Of a stretch of DNA of 64,000 nt, positions 46,290 to 59,018 are shown piece by piece. The notes below the pieces were generated by a model, which was not told where the DNA came from, did no database searches, and worked only from the letters and a program-made list of their open reading frames with translations. The DNA is from Gossypium raimondii (taxonomy: Eukaryota > Streptophyta > Magnoliopsida > Malvales > Malvaceae), in contig NC_068577.1 in assembly GCF_025698545.1 (NCBI RefSeq), positions 4,311,501 to 4,375,500 of the forward strand, written 5' to 3'. Numbering within the stretch: position 1 is the first letter of the stretch; each line of letters opens with the position of its first letter. The position numbers were made by a program, and so were the translations under genes.

Positions 46290-46740
46290 AGCCCATTCAG
46301 TTCATTTGAAACCAAAGCCCAATAGATCATTGATAAACTAGACCTATCATCGGTTAGGCCCACCCAAAAAGTGTGAGAGTTTGGGCAAAATTATAGACCC
46401 GAAAAATGGGTTTGAAGAAAAAATAATGCTCATTTTCTAAATGAGCCGGGCCTCGAGTAGAATTTTTATCTTGAGTCCGGTCTGGCCCGAATTACATGCC
46501 TATACTTTATTTTTTCTATTTTCAATTTATTGAGAAATATTTATTTTAATATTTTGGTGTAATCAATGTATTATATTTTTTAAATTTTTTCATATAAAAA
46601 TAATCTAAAAATATTATTACAATTGGACTGGGCTCGGGTTTAGCATTTTTAATATGGGTCAAGCTTGCGCAAAATTTTAGGCCCATTCTTCGAGCCAAGC
46701 TTGGGCCTAAATTCTGTATCGATTTGGCCTAACCCATGAT
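46290..46740. repeat. LTR-like remnant with GGGCC/GGCCC wording
   Basis: Repeated GGGCC and GGCCC words (GAGCCGGGCCTCGAG, TCTGGCCCGAA, GGCCCATTCTTCGAGCC, CTTGGGCCTAA), typical of old plant gypsy LTRs. No second LTR or coding part was found. Confidence 0.35.
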
Positions 46741-47680
46741 CAAGCCTATGATAAACAAATCTTTACAAGAAAATTGCATATATGTAACAAACAAAAGTGT
46801 TCATGACTCGGGTCGAAATTCAATTCCAAAAATATTCAAGTTCGACTATTTCGTTCATGTCGGTCCAGATGAATCAATTTATAATTGTATACCTCGTGTT
46901 ACAATGATTTGTGACTCCCAAGTAACATAAAAATATTTTATAGGAATTGCTTTTATCATATTATTTTAACTCAAATACATTTATCTTTATATAATTATAT
47001 TCGAATTTCATTTCATTTGATTGGGTTTGTTAAATTTTTAAATCAAATTTGATTGACAAAATAAGACTTATTAACTCGACTAATTTAGAATTTTTTACCT
47101 CAATCAAATGCTAACTACTACCTATTAATGTGTAATTTTTAATATCATAATTATGTTTAAATATTTTATGTTATATATAAATTTTGATACATTAATAACT
47201 TGTATTCGTGTTATGCCATTAACATTTAAGGTAACTATCACCTCAATCAATAGCTTGAATTAAATAATTAACTCAACAACTAACTCGTCTTAGACTAACA
47301 AATTAAAACAAATTTAGTAAAGAACCTACATATTAACATATGATATGACTCGAATATAAAATTTCAAAGTTCCTAATACCTCAACTTTATTATAAAACCA
47401 AAACCTCATTCGCATATGCTGAGTAAATAAATATGCACTACCAAATTCATATTCATGGGTCTATATTGTTGTAAGTTTCTTCGAGGTTTCCAATTTTCAA
47501 CTCATAATCTAGTTGTGATGAGAATATGTTTAACTTAATCCAATCATATTAACTAAAATCATGTCTGTTTTATAATTCATGTTCAGGATTTTTGACGGTC
47601 CCTTCCAACAATAACACATACGAGCGATTGTTTTACTACAAATGTAAGCTTAAATTTAGAATTTTTCCACATCATGAGCA
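46741..47680. other. AT-rich intergenic DNA
   Basis: No gene or clear repeat. Confidence 0.4.
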
Positions 47681-47880
47681 GGGGCGAATCTAGGGGGGCT
47701 AGCAGGGGCCCCGACTCCCCCTAATTGGCCCTTTAAAATTTTTAAAATTTTAAATTGTTAAAGGTAAAATTACACTTTACCCCTTAAAAATAATAAAAAT
47801 TTAATTTAATCCTTTTAAAAATACATTTCTACTATCGTAAAAATTACAATTTAATTTCGGCCCTATAAAAAAATTCCCGC
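47681..47880. repeat. Relative of the 32.5-kb hAT-like element
   Basis: Starts with GGGGCGAATCTAGGGGGGC and continues into AAAATTTTTAAAATTTTAAA-type text like the element at 32489. The right end is not defined. Confidence 0.35.
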
Positions 47881-47977
47881 CATCTAAAGATCAAATATCT
47901 ATTATAATATGCTAACATTGCTCTATAGCAATGATTGAAACTCTCAAGGTTTAGAATTTGGTATTGTTATCTTCTCT

Positions 47978-48191
47978 CAGGGATGAAGTTAGAAGGTGAG
48001 CAAAGTCCTTTTAACCCTCATAATAATTAGTTAACTAATTAAGTTTGTTTTAACCTTCTGATTAATGAAAAATCCTCTAAAAAGTAGTAATTAAAGCTAA
48101 ACCTATTTAACAACTTTTGTTTAGATTTGAACCCTTAAAATTTTATAAATTTATCTCGACTCTACTAAATAAAATTTTAACTTCATCCCTG
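47978..48191. mobile_element. hAT-like MITE with CAGGGATGAAGTTA ends
   Basis: The left end CAGGGATGAAGTTAGAA and right end TTTTAACTTCATCCCTG are inverted repeats with few mismatches, 214 bases apart overall. CAGGG ends suggest the hAT group. Flanking 8-mers do not match well. No ORF. Confidence 0.6.
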
Positions 48192-50691
48192 ACTTTTTAT
48201 TCGGATATTTTATTAGTGATTTAATTAAATTGAATTTTATTTTATATAATAATGCACAAATTTGATATTAAATTTAAAATAGAGTTGCATGTTTGGTTTA
48301 AATCTTACAATAATACGAATATTTGACCTGCTACTATCCCTAATTAAAAAGTAATGCCTAGGTCTCACGATGGATTGAAATCAAATTGACAATAAAGTAA
48401 TATAAACTATACTATATTATGATATAGTCACGATGTGGATGAAAAATGATATAATAAATATATCTATATTGATTAGAAATTAAGTAATGCTTTGGTTGAA
48501 ATAGTAAAATTCAATGTTTAAAGGTTATCGTCATGTATTTAAATATCATAATTGAGTTTTTATTAATTTAAACATAATAATATAACCTACTTTGTACATA
48601 GAATGACATTTTAGTAATTTTCCAACTGAATTGGTGCTCAGTTGACTTGTCAAGGGCTTAAATATAAGTATTAAGGATTTTGTTGTCGCGGGTTCGCTCG
48701 ATGCCAACAACTTTGCACACTACTAATGCTTCAAGTCAGAGACACATGTACATAAAACGAAGGGTACAATTTTAAATTTAAAAAAAAAATCGTGGTCGTA
48801 AACATAATATTTACTCTACCACTCTTTAAGTATAGAGACCTCACTTTTATATCTAAAGACTAGAACACTCACCTCTAAATTCTTTTCCTAGAAACTTAGA
48901 TTGTAAACATAACCAATTTACTCACAACTTGCACTCACAATATACGTTCCTCAATGAACAATAAAGTGCTCACTATGCTCTCATACAAAACCTATATAGA
49001 CCTCTTGATATGTAGAAGTTATCAAGACTTTCTAACATACTCGAGATCGATTACAATCCAACCCCTTGATAACAACTAAAAAGTAGTAAAAGAAATATAC
49101 TAATAAAGACCAATATAAAGTGAACTAATGGACATTGATTCTTCAAATAAGTCTTTAATGTGATCCCGATCTGTTCTCCACAATCTAAGGGGTTTAATTA
49201 TTTGATCAGAACCAATTCAACCTCCAAGGATGGTTGCTTTAAATGGATCGGTCTTCAAAGTTCAACTTTCCATACATCCAAAATGTCAACACAATTCAAA
49301 GCTCGAAGATTTTGTTTCAATAAATTAGAAACTCCAAATATGACAAGTTGTTGGACTATCGTTGGGTTGATGTAAGCGACCACTTTCAACTGGCACTTAG
49401 CAAGCCACTTCAAAAATTTGCCTCAACCAAACTCTTTTTGTAGTCAAATTAATTTTTACGTATCGTTTCTTTTAACTACAAAATATTCGCCAATAAAGGT
49501 TGCTTAACAAATATTCAAGTTTGTTGAACTAAAACTTATGACAAATATCATGACTGAGTATAAGTTAGATATGCAATTCGTGTATATGGGTATATGACAT
49601 GGCCTGAATGAATCCTACTTATGTGTGTTTGTTAGCTAGAATAGGGTCTCTATAATTTTTAATGTTAGTAATAAATTGAATCCTAGACACTTCATTTTAA
49701 AGTTATTTGTTAGCGAGGAAAATAATTTCAACAAATTTCCTCTTAAAATCTTAGTTATCGAATAAATAAGGAAAGATTAATTATCATGCACTTCGTCGAT
49801 AACTATAACTAATTTATTAGTAAATATTAAGATTCACTTTTGCATTAATAATTAAAAGTGAGATTCTGTTGCTTTTAACTAGATTCCATAATATTGTTTT
49901 CTAAGTTTTATTTACTATGTTTCTAATAACTTTTAAATTTAAAAATACCCTTTAATTTTTAATTACTTATTTTGCTAAAGAAATAAAGTCATCATTGATC
50001 TATGTGGATTCGACCTTACTTAGTATTAGATACATATATTATATTTTGAGTAAAATATCATATTTAGATTTGGCACTCGCAATTAATAGGAATATTTTCT
50101 TAATAAAATTAACAATCTCGTGAGTAAAAGTATTCGTGCACTAAATCAAAATCCATTTCTAAAAAAAATTCCTTATCCAAATCAAGAGCAAAGTTAGAAA
50201 ACCGTTTTAAGAGGTTAAAAATGAAGAATATATTTCTGGGGATGCCGAAACATAATTTTACTATCATATTGACTTGTAAGTTAATAAATTGTGAAGGGAC
50301 TATATAACCAATTTACCATTTTTGAGTCAATGCCAGTTGAGACTTGAGAGTTGTACTTCCCCCTAAGTCAAGTGCCAAAAAAAAAAAAAAAAACCCCCAC
50401 AAATAATACAAATATAAAATTAGAAAAAAAAAAGATTTGATAAATGATAATATCATGTGCATGCTTATATATTTTTTAGGAACAAAACACTGGGTCGGTG
50501 GGAAATTGGAATTTTGGTTTTGTTTGGAATCTATGAGTTTGACTGAAATATTAAGAACCGACCGACCGACCTGATTTTTTCTTAATATTTAATCTCTTAA
50601 TTACAGCATTAGGACTTTGATAATATGACTCAAATCTAAACATGATTAAACAATAACTAAGATTTGTTTTTTAATAATTTCTTATCATCAT
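48192..50691. other. AT-rich intergenic DNA
   Basis: The part from about 48680 to 49520 is less AT-rich and begins GTTGTCGCGGGTTCGCTCG; it may be a solo LTR, but no partner was found. An open stretch at 49160-49375 has no known domain. A poly-A run lies at 50379-50392. Confidence 0.35.
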
Positions 50692-50828
50692 CGATCGAGT
50701 CTTAGTTTTATTGGCATTGCCAATGCAGGTAATCGTGAGTTCAAGTGCGCTGAAGCGCATTATCCTCGTATTTATGAGTTGAGAATGGACTATAAATAAT
50801 TCTACGCATTATATAAAAGGAAAAGATA
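50692..50828 (+). mobile_element. SINE-like repeat, copy C
   Basis: Begins CGAGTCTTAGTTTTATTGG, carries GAGTTCAAGTGCGCTGAAGCGCATTATCCTCGTATTTA and ends in AAAAGGAAAAG. The GAGTTCAAG is the best B-box match of the three copies. Confidence 0.55.
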
Positions 50829-51650
50829 ATTGAAATCTAAAATTTCACTAAAGATATACAAAATTAGAGGATTTTTAATTAGTATTATATTTAATCGTCA
50901 AATTGTTACTATTGCATATCACCTCCCTCGAATCTAACCTAAAATGCATAGAATTATTAATTAGAATATATAACTAATGGACGGTTAAGTGCTAAATTAA
51001 TTGATCAAAACTAAAATTATGTATTTTGTCAAATGCCACACAGCCTTGCCTATCCCCTAGTTTCACCTCTAAAATAAACTAATCAATTAAGGTTAAATTT
51101 CACATAAGGTCCTTGTGTTATATGTTTATGCGGAATTTGGTATCTTGTATAATTGGACAATATTTTGCACATTTACAAATGAAAAAGAAGAAGGAGAAAG
51201 TGTATTACATATCAATTTGTACAAAAGTTAGTCTTAGGAATAAAAATACACATTTCAAAAAGCAGAGGACTAGAAATGATTAAATTACAAAAAGAATACG
51301 GTGTTGTTTAATAAACTAAAAAGATTAAGTGGTAACATTGAATTTAAAGTTAATAAAATCTATTTGGTATATTACTTAAAGTTAATAATTAGACTATTTG
51401 ATAAATATAAATTTTAAATTATGATTTTTTATTATTCTTATTTTGTAATATTTCACATCAAATTTTAAAGGTAATGTTTTTAAAGGACAATATAATGCTA
51501 AAAATATAAAATAAATTAAAAATATTCTCCATTAAGCGATAAATTGTTCCTTATCTATTTATCATTATCCACATTTTATGGGAAAATTCTATCACGTGGT
51601 TATTTTAGATTATTAAACATGTGTAAAAATGTAATTCATGAAAAAACATA

Positions 51651-52167
51651 GGCATAATGATAAATTTAGCCCTCAATGTTTATATCATTGGTCAATTTAG
51701 TCGTTATTCTTTTCTGAGTTAAATTTGGCCATTAACCTTTTTAAAAGTCAAATCGTTTAACGGAAACACTGACTAAAACATTAATTCTTTAACGATATAT
51801 GTGTAGCAACCCGCGTGGTAGTTCATGTGTACTTCATGTTAACATAACATTATTTGTTTTATATGCCACATCAACAAATAATTTTAAATATGTAGAAATA
51901 TTCAAAAAAAATAAATTTTAAAAAATATATATAATGTATAAAAATTCAAAAATAGCATGAAATACATGTGGATTGCCATGTTTAGAAATTTAATGTTTAA
52001 GTCGGTATTCTCGTTGAAAAAGCAACAATTCGACTCTATTTTGAAAGCTTGTTGGTCAAATTCGACTTGTTTTGAAAGGTTTTGGGGTCAAATTTAGTTT
52101 ACAAAAAAAGAAAAAGAGCCAAATTGATAAAAGATATAAATGTAAGGGCTAAATTTATCATTATGCC
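51651..52167. mobile_element. MULE-type foldback MITE 1 (perfect 9-bp TSD)
   Basis: A perfect 22-bp terminal inverted repeat (GGCATAATGATAAATTTAGC at the left edge, exact complement at the right). It is flanked on both sides by AAAAACATA (51642-51650 and 52168-52176), a 9-bp target duplication of the Mutator superfamily. Similarity continues inward along both arms. No ORF. Confidence 0.9.
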
Positions 52168-52220
52168 AAAAACATATTATACAAAGACCTTTTTATAAAA
52201 TTTGACCTTAATTAAATTTA

Positions 52221-52975
52221 GGGTAAAATGCATAATTGATCACTAAACTTTTATAAGTTTTCATTTTAGGCACAGTTGTTAAAAATTATTTTCATTTTAA
52301 CCATCTTCATTAAAACCATTTTATTTTAGTCACCGCCGTTAATTCAATGTTATTGTTCATTCATATTAGTCACCCAATTTTAATAATTTTTCATTTTGGT
52401 CACTCATTCCCTTTTATTTTCTTTATAAAAAGGAAAAAGAAAACTTGAGTTTTACGAGAATTGAGTCATTCAGTTGAGATAATATCCAAGTTTCTCCTAT
52501 AAATCACAAGCTTTTCCCTTGTTATTGGAAAAAAAACTAAAATTAATTTTAAAATAGAGGGAAAAAGAAAATTAAAAAGATTAGATGATTTTTCTTGTAA
52601 AAATTCAAATAATTCCATGTAAAACTCTAATTTTTTCCTTTTACTAGGAAAAATTTAAAACTAATTAAAAGATAAAATGATTTCCCTAAAGTCCCAATTT
52701 TTCTAATAAAACCCAGATAATTCAATGTAAAATCCCATGTTTTTCTTTTTTATTGAAAAATTAAAAATAATTCTAAAAATTAAAAAGATAAATTAAGTGA
52801 CCAAAATAAAAACTTAATAAAGTTGGGTAGCTAAAATGAATGTATAATAACATTGAATTAACGATGTATGGCTAAAATGAAACCAATTTTTAACGATATT
52901 GCCTAAAATGAATTTTTTTTCTTGTGCTTAAAATGAAAACTTATAAAAGTTAAGTGACTAACTTTATAGTTCACC
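52221..52975. mobile_element. MULE-type foldback MITE 2
   Basis: The arms share CTTTTATAAGTTTTCATTTTA near 52249 and its complement near 52930, with extended similarity on both sides. Flanks TTAAATTTA and TTAAATGTA agree at 8 of 9 positions. Non-coding. Confidence 0.75.
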
Positions 52976-53009
52976 TTAAATGTAATAGTAGTTTACTTTA
53001 TATATTTGT

Positions 53010-53830
53010 CGGTAAAAGTCCCAAAAAAATCCCCTGTACTATACCCTAGATTGCAATTTAACACTTCTACTGAAAAAATGGACAAATTAGCCCCTGTATG
53101 AGTGAGCATGATAGCCCCTCCATTAAAAATTGGTACTTATATATAATGTATAAAAAAATTAGCCCTCAATCTTTTCACATTTGTTCAATTTGACCCCTAT
53201 TTTTTATTGAAAGTAAAATAGAAAAAATTTAAACTAATAAGGGTAAATGGTCAAAAGGCCTTAGTAACAAGTTTAAAAAAATTAATTAAGCCCTTTTAAA
53301 AATTAAAATTTATTAAAATGTTATAAAATTATAAACAAAAGCTATAAAAATTTTAAATTATAAGTTTCTTATTAAAGAATAACGATACCACCCATTAAAA
53401 TCTAATGATCATAAGATTTTAAAAATTTTGACCCTACTCTTTTATTTGATCGATATTGTTATTTTTAATAAAATTTTTGGTTTTTAAATAAATTTTAGTT
53501 ATAAGTTTTATGATTTTTGTAATAATATTTGAATTTTAGAAGGGTTTAATTAATTTTTTAGAATTTGTTACTAAGGTTTTTTTACCTTTTAGCTTTATTA
53601 GTTTCAAAATTTCTAATTTACTTCCAATAAAAGAGTAGGGGTTGAATTGAATAAATATGTAAAAATTAAGTATTAAATTTGTTATTATACCTTATATATA
53701 AACACCAAAATAAATATTTAACTGTTTAATTTTTATGGATCATCTCATGTATAAGGACAAATTTACCAATTTTCAATAGAAACTAAAATACAATCCAAAA
53801 TATATTAAGGAGATTTCCTAACACTTTTCC
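53010..53830. mobile_element. MULE-type foldback MITE 3
   Basis: The left end GGTAAAAGTCCCAAAAAAATCCCC and the right-end complement GGAAAAGTGTTAGGAAATCTCC are diverged inverted ends. The interior CAAATTAGCCCCTGTATGAG also faces a complement near 53740-53770. Flanks TATATTTGT and TATAATCGT agree at 7 of 9. Confidence 0.6.
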
Positions 53831-53839
53831 TATAATCGT

Positions 53840-54036
53840 TTAATTAGTGAACTAAGAAAAAAGAACTTATAATCAAATTAATTAATTAAGATTTACTTAA
53901 TTAACATAACTAATTTGATGACTAATTATATAATGTTTCTTTATAGGTGATCCGTCCATCGTACCACATAATATTGAACATTTTTTTTTCCGACCGGCTG
54001 ATAAAGTGTCATTTTCGCTTAAACTAAGATGCCTAC
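53840..54036. other. Short AT-rich spacer
   Basis: Nothing recognised. Confidence 0.4.
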
Positions 54037-54462
54037 ATTTTTCGAATAAGTTTTTGAAGTGTTATCATCTAAAATTGATGGGTTCTTTAATGGGTTGGTA
54101 TTTTCTTCGAGCTAAACTAGGATTTTGTTTCTCAACTTTATAAAGAATTTGAGTGCTTGAGGTGTCAAGTTGAACAGAATAGGGCATCTCGTCAAATTGG
54201 ACCATGTGTAGGGCATGACTACCTACCAAGGGGACGTGGACATCTTTGCTTGGTAGGGATTGAACACATGCCCCTTAAATGGTCACAATAGGCATGTATG
54301 TTACCACTTTATCCCGCTCGACTGAGTTCCACGCATCAAGCACTCAAGCTCTTTGTAGAGTCAGGAAACAAAATCTCGGCTTACTCCAGGGACAATACCG
54401 ACATGTTAAAAAGTCCATCAACTTTGAATCAATGACACTTTAAAAACTTTTTCGAAATGAAT
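54037..54462. repeat. Foldback repeat with CACATGCCCC loop
   Basis: The arms (about 54037-54175 and 54325-54462) are inverted copies: GATTTTGTTTCTCAACTTTATAAAGAATTTGAGTGCTTGA faces CAAGCACTCAAGCTCTTTGTAGAGTCAGGAAACAAAATC. The loop holds GGGATTGAACACATGCCCC, similar to a tRNA T-arm region. Unlike its neighbours it is not strongly AT-rich. Confidence 0.75.
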
Positions 54463-54796
54463 CCAATAAACAAGTTTTGATGGTTTGTTTTACAATTAAA
54501 TAAATACTTGTATGTTGAGCAGTTCAAATTTATAAATCCTTATTTATAGTTGGATTTATATAAATACGAAGTAGAAAATTAGGATGGAATCCGGATCTTA
54601 TATCACCGGAATTTCAACCCACACAAGTGTTTGTCACATACCAGTTGGTCCCAAATCCCAATTATAAAATTATTATCATATCCCACTACATTTTTGAAGG
54701 TTGAATAATTAGGTATTATTATAAAAACAACTTGGGATGCTTTCTTTTTTGGGTTTTTATATTTAAAAAATTATTATTTTAATTCAAAAATTTAAA

Positions 54797-55835
54797 AGTA
54801 AAGAATAACAATAATCATTTTATTTTGATCACCTAATTATTAATTATTTTTAATCCCTTAATTTTTCAAATTAAACATTTTAGTTACTCTTCCGTTATTT
54901 GCTTAACGAAAGTTTAACATGGACTTTATTTTTGGCCTAATTACAAATTTAACCCTCCAAGATTTACACATTCTATAAATTTGATCCTAAGGCTAACATT
55001 CTTATGAAATTTAATCCTTAATGTTTGTTAGATTTGCTATTTTAGTTCTAATTATAAAAAAATATATAAAAATATTTAAGAAATATATTTTAAGGTTTTT
55101 GTACCCAAAATTACTTTCAATAGTATCTTCCACTTTGTTGCTTCTTTCATTCAATCAACAAAGTTGGAAATATCAAATGTCATAGCCTTGACTTGCAATT
55201 TCTCTCTAATGCTTGAGCTAAAAACAATAAATACGCGAGAATATTAGAGCTGGAAGGTAGTACTATCTTTGTAGCAAAAAGCAAGACTACCGGAGCTGGT
55301 GTCATCAACCCAATCATTTTTCTGAGTTTATAAATTTGTTAATTTTTATCGTCTTTTTAGGGTTTAATTAGGCATATGAGGTCAAACAATGTAGCAAAAG
55401 AACAAAGGGGCTAAATTAAAAGAGATTGAATAAAAGATGGCTTTGATTTCTGGATTTTTCACATGTTTAGTTGGGGAGAAAAAGTAAATATAAATTATAA
55501 AAGTGTTAAAATATAAATATAAATATAAATATATCTCAAATATTTTTAAATGTATTTTATAACTTTTAGAATTAGAACTAAAATGACAGATTTTGTAAAC
55601 ATTAAGGCTAAATTTGTTAAATCTTTTAGATTTAGAATTAAACTGGTAGAATCAGAAACATTTAAGGCTAAATTTGTTATTAAGCCAATAAAAAAAGCTC
55701 ACATTAAACTTTTGTTACTAAATTAATGACAAGAACAACTAAAATATTTAATTTTGTAAAGTTAATGTGACTAAAAAAATTATACGATCAAAATAGAACG
55801 AACAAAATAGTTAGATGACTATTTTATACCCTACT
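54797..55835. repeat. Composite foldback of about 1 kb
   Basis: The outer arms (about 54797-54931 and 55689-55835) are inverted copies (AAACATTTTAGTTACTCTT and AAGTTTAACATG against complements near 55740 and 55705). Immediately inside, TTGGCCTAATTACAAATTTAACC (54932) faces the complement of TTGGCTTAATAACAAATTTAGCC (ending 55688). Either one element sits in the loop of another, or a single element has long mosaic arms. No duplication marks the inner boundary. Confidence 0.75.
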
Positions 55836-55957
55836 TACAATTATAAGTTGATTTTTTTTTATCTCCATCCCACTATTTATAATAATGGTCAAATTTATTT
55901 CGTTATCAGTCGATATATTTAACTTAATATCAAAATACACAATAAAATTTTAACTTA

Positions 55958-56562
55958 GGGTCTGTTTGATTGACGGAAATGATTTTCCGGAAAATCATTT
56001 CCAACTTTTCCAGCGTTTGATTGGCGGAAAACATTTTCCATTTGGAAAGTGAACTCCAAAACAAGGAAAAATGGGTTACATTTTAGGGAAAATGTCTTAC
56101 CCTTTCAATTTCCGTAAGACATTTTCCATGCTCTCCTCTCTATCGCCTCCTTCATTCCTTCCTTCATTTCCGTAGAAAACCGCTTACGCTTATCGATTTT
56201 CCAAGAACTTGTTTTTTAATTATTCAATAATTATTTTTTAACACAATTACAAATAATTTATTTGATATTAGTTTTTTCAATTTATAACGATTAATATTGT
56301 AGCTTAATAATTGAGTATTATTATAAATAAATCATTGCAATATATGTAAAAATAATTTAAAATATAAAATTTATTAATATATATTAATATATGTAAAATA
56401 ACTTTTCCAAAAATATTTTCAAAAATCATTAGCGTAGAAAAGATTTTACATGATTCAATCAAACGCCGTAAAATATTTTCCAAGAAATCATTTTACAGAA
56501 AAGTAAAACATTTTCCAGAAATCATTTTACGGAAAATATTTTACTGGCAATCAAACAGACCT
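55958..56562. mobile_element. Tourist-like MITE with GGAAAATNATTTTCC arms
   Basis: The left end GGGTCTGTTTGATTG and right end CAATCAAACAGACC are inverted repeats, each flanked by TTA (55955-55957 and 56563-56565), as in PIF/Harbinger elements. The arms are built from repeated ATTTTCCGGAAAA- and CATTTTCC-type words in both orientations. Confidence 0.75.
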
Positions 56563-56565
56563 TTA

Positions 56566-58077
56566 ATATCAAAATATGATTTATCGATCAGTACGATGGA
56601 TGCCGATATAGATTTAAACGCTATGATCAGTTTTGGTGGTTTTCATTTTGGCACTTTGTGTGACACCAAAATTACAATAATTAGTTATGTTTAGGTAACG
56701 AAATTTGGAATTATCTTAGCAACTTTATTTATTAATTAAATCTTTTATATTTTAACAATATGTTTGTGTACTTGTTATGAAACATTGTTCCACAGTTTCG
56801 TGTCGTGTTCATCCCAATTAATATAATAAATAATGCATTTTCGCAAGGAAATAATCAAATAATAAAATATGTTTTAAAAATTTTGCATGGTAGACTGACC
56901 TTATTACAAGCATTTAATATTATGTTTTGTCTGTTTTTCTTAATTATTATTTTAAATTCTTTATTTTTTAAATAGAAGACCAAGATAATGTAATGACGGC
57001 TAAGCCATGTTTACACTTAAAGCGGTGAATACTCGAATCATGGATTCTTTTAATTTAATTTTAAATTCAATTTTTTTCTTAATGGAAGACTAAGGATAAT
57101 GTAATGACGGTTTAGTCCTGTTATTATATTTATTTAAGATTCTTTCTTACTACTACAATTTTATATTATATTCTGACAGTTGCTGATCATTTAAATTATT
57201 ATAATTGCACAAATATGTGATTGGATTGATTTAAATCGAAATAAAATATTTATTGTGAAATATTAATTTTTAAAGCCTCAATGTTATTATTAAATTAAAA
57301 CCTCACCAATTTATTTTTAACTTTTAGATTAAATTGAATATATTTAATCCTTAGATTTTTTTCTGTGTAATTACAAGGAAAGGATGAAAAAAATTAGGGA
57401 TTTAATTTCTTTTTAATAAAAAATTCGAAACATATTTACTATGAAAATGGAAAATAAGAGATGACGAATATTAAAAGTATTATAAAAATATATTTTTTTA
57501 AAATACTGATTTTAATTTGAATATTTAAATAAAAATGGATTAATTATTACTTAATAAACAAATTTTTTTTCAAAAGAAAATAGTGCAAAAGGTGGGGGCA
57601 TTTGTCTCACGTGGCGGCAGCCCATGGATATGAAGTGCCAACCATTTTACTAGAAACCAGCCGCGTGGTTATGTGACGCGTAGCAGTGGACTTCCCTTTT
57701 CGCCCTTGTGCTCCGCTGACATGGCGGTCACCTAACCCCACATGACTGCCTCATTTCTTGCCATGCCTACGTGTTGTGACACCCACCTTGTCCCCTCCCA
57801 CCACTACACTTTACTGGACAATTAATTAAAATAATTTTAACATTAATTTCTTCAAAAACAAACAAACAAACATCCAATTTTTCTACAGTCTTAACTGTCA
57901 ATCTACTTCCATTACGTAGTTGAAATTCGAGTTTTAGTCCCTCTTCTTTATTTTGGTATAATACAATAAATAAATCTTTTTTCTTTTATAATATTACAAA
58001 TAGGTCCAATTTAGTAATACCATAACTTGTCCTTAAGTTATCATCTCATTAAATATTCGGTTACATGTAATTTATTA
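56566..58077. other. Intergenic DNA with a GC-rich patch at 57590-57800
   Basis: Mostly AT-rich with no gene. From 57590 to 57800 composition changes sharply and ACGTG-type cores occur (TCACGTGGCG near 57607, CTACGTGTTG near 57768), with GACGCG near 57677. It could be a regulatory island, a gene remnant or a repeat end; no frame is protein-like. Confidence 0.4.
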
Positions 58078-58816
58078 GGCTAAACTATCAAAATAGTCAC
58101 TTTTGTTTGCCTCAGATTATATTTTAGTCACTTATGTTTGAAATATTACGTTTTAGTCACTGAGCCGTTAATTGCTAATAACGGTGTAATGGTAAGCTAA
58201 CGTGGCACATTAAATCATCATTTCAAATTAAAATTTTAGGTTAAATTCTACAATTGGGCCCCATATTTTTTTTTATTTTGAGCAATTTAAATTTTTTATT
58301 TTATGTTTTTTTAACATTTTTTCCATTCTCTTCTACTTCTCCCTCTGTTTTCCTCTCTTCTTCATTTATTTTAACGTAGTTTTTCTATGTTTTCCATTTG
58401 TTAAAACTAGTCCACAAACTCGCCTCACTCGAAAAAATTAAATTGTTCAAAAAAAATAAAAGTATACAAACTAGTTTTAACAAATGAAAATTATAGAAAA
58501 ACTACGTTAAAAGAAATAGAGAAAGGAGGAAAACCAAGGGAGAAGTAGAAGAGAATGGAAAATAAAGAAAAAAAAAGGAAAGTTGAAAAAACATAAAAGA
58601 AAAAAAATTTGCTCAAAACAAAAAAGTATGAGGATCGATTGTATAAATTAACCTAAAATTTTTGTTTGAAATGATGATTTAACGTGCCACGTCAGCTTGC
58701 CGTTGCACCGTTAATGACAATTAACGGATCAATAACTAAAATGTTACAATGCGATAACATAAGTGACTAAAATGTAACCTAAGCTAAACAAAAGTGACTA
58801 TTTTAATTGTTTACCC
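58078..58816. mobile_element. MULE-type foldback MITE 4 (perfect 9-bp TSD)
   Basis: The arms run nearly the whole length. AAAATAGTCACTTTTGTTT at 58089 faces its complement near 58790, GTTAAAACTAG near 58399 faces CTAGTTTTAAC near 58471, and the loop is about 60 bases. It is flanked on both sides by AATTTATTA (58069-58077 and 58817-58825). Confidence 0.9.
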
Positions 58817-59018
58817 AATTTATTATTTCTTGAATATAAATAATTGAATTTTACGTGATATTATATGAATAAATAATAGTAAAAAAATCTACATTATCAT
58901 TTTAACCGTAATAAATTTCTAAATTACATCTAAATATGTTCTTTTTAAGTTAATAAACTTTCATTTAAATAACAACTTATAAAATGAAAATGATGAAACT
59001 TATTTAAATAAAATAAAA

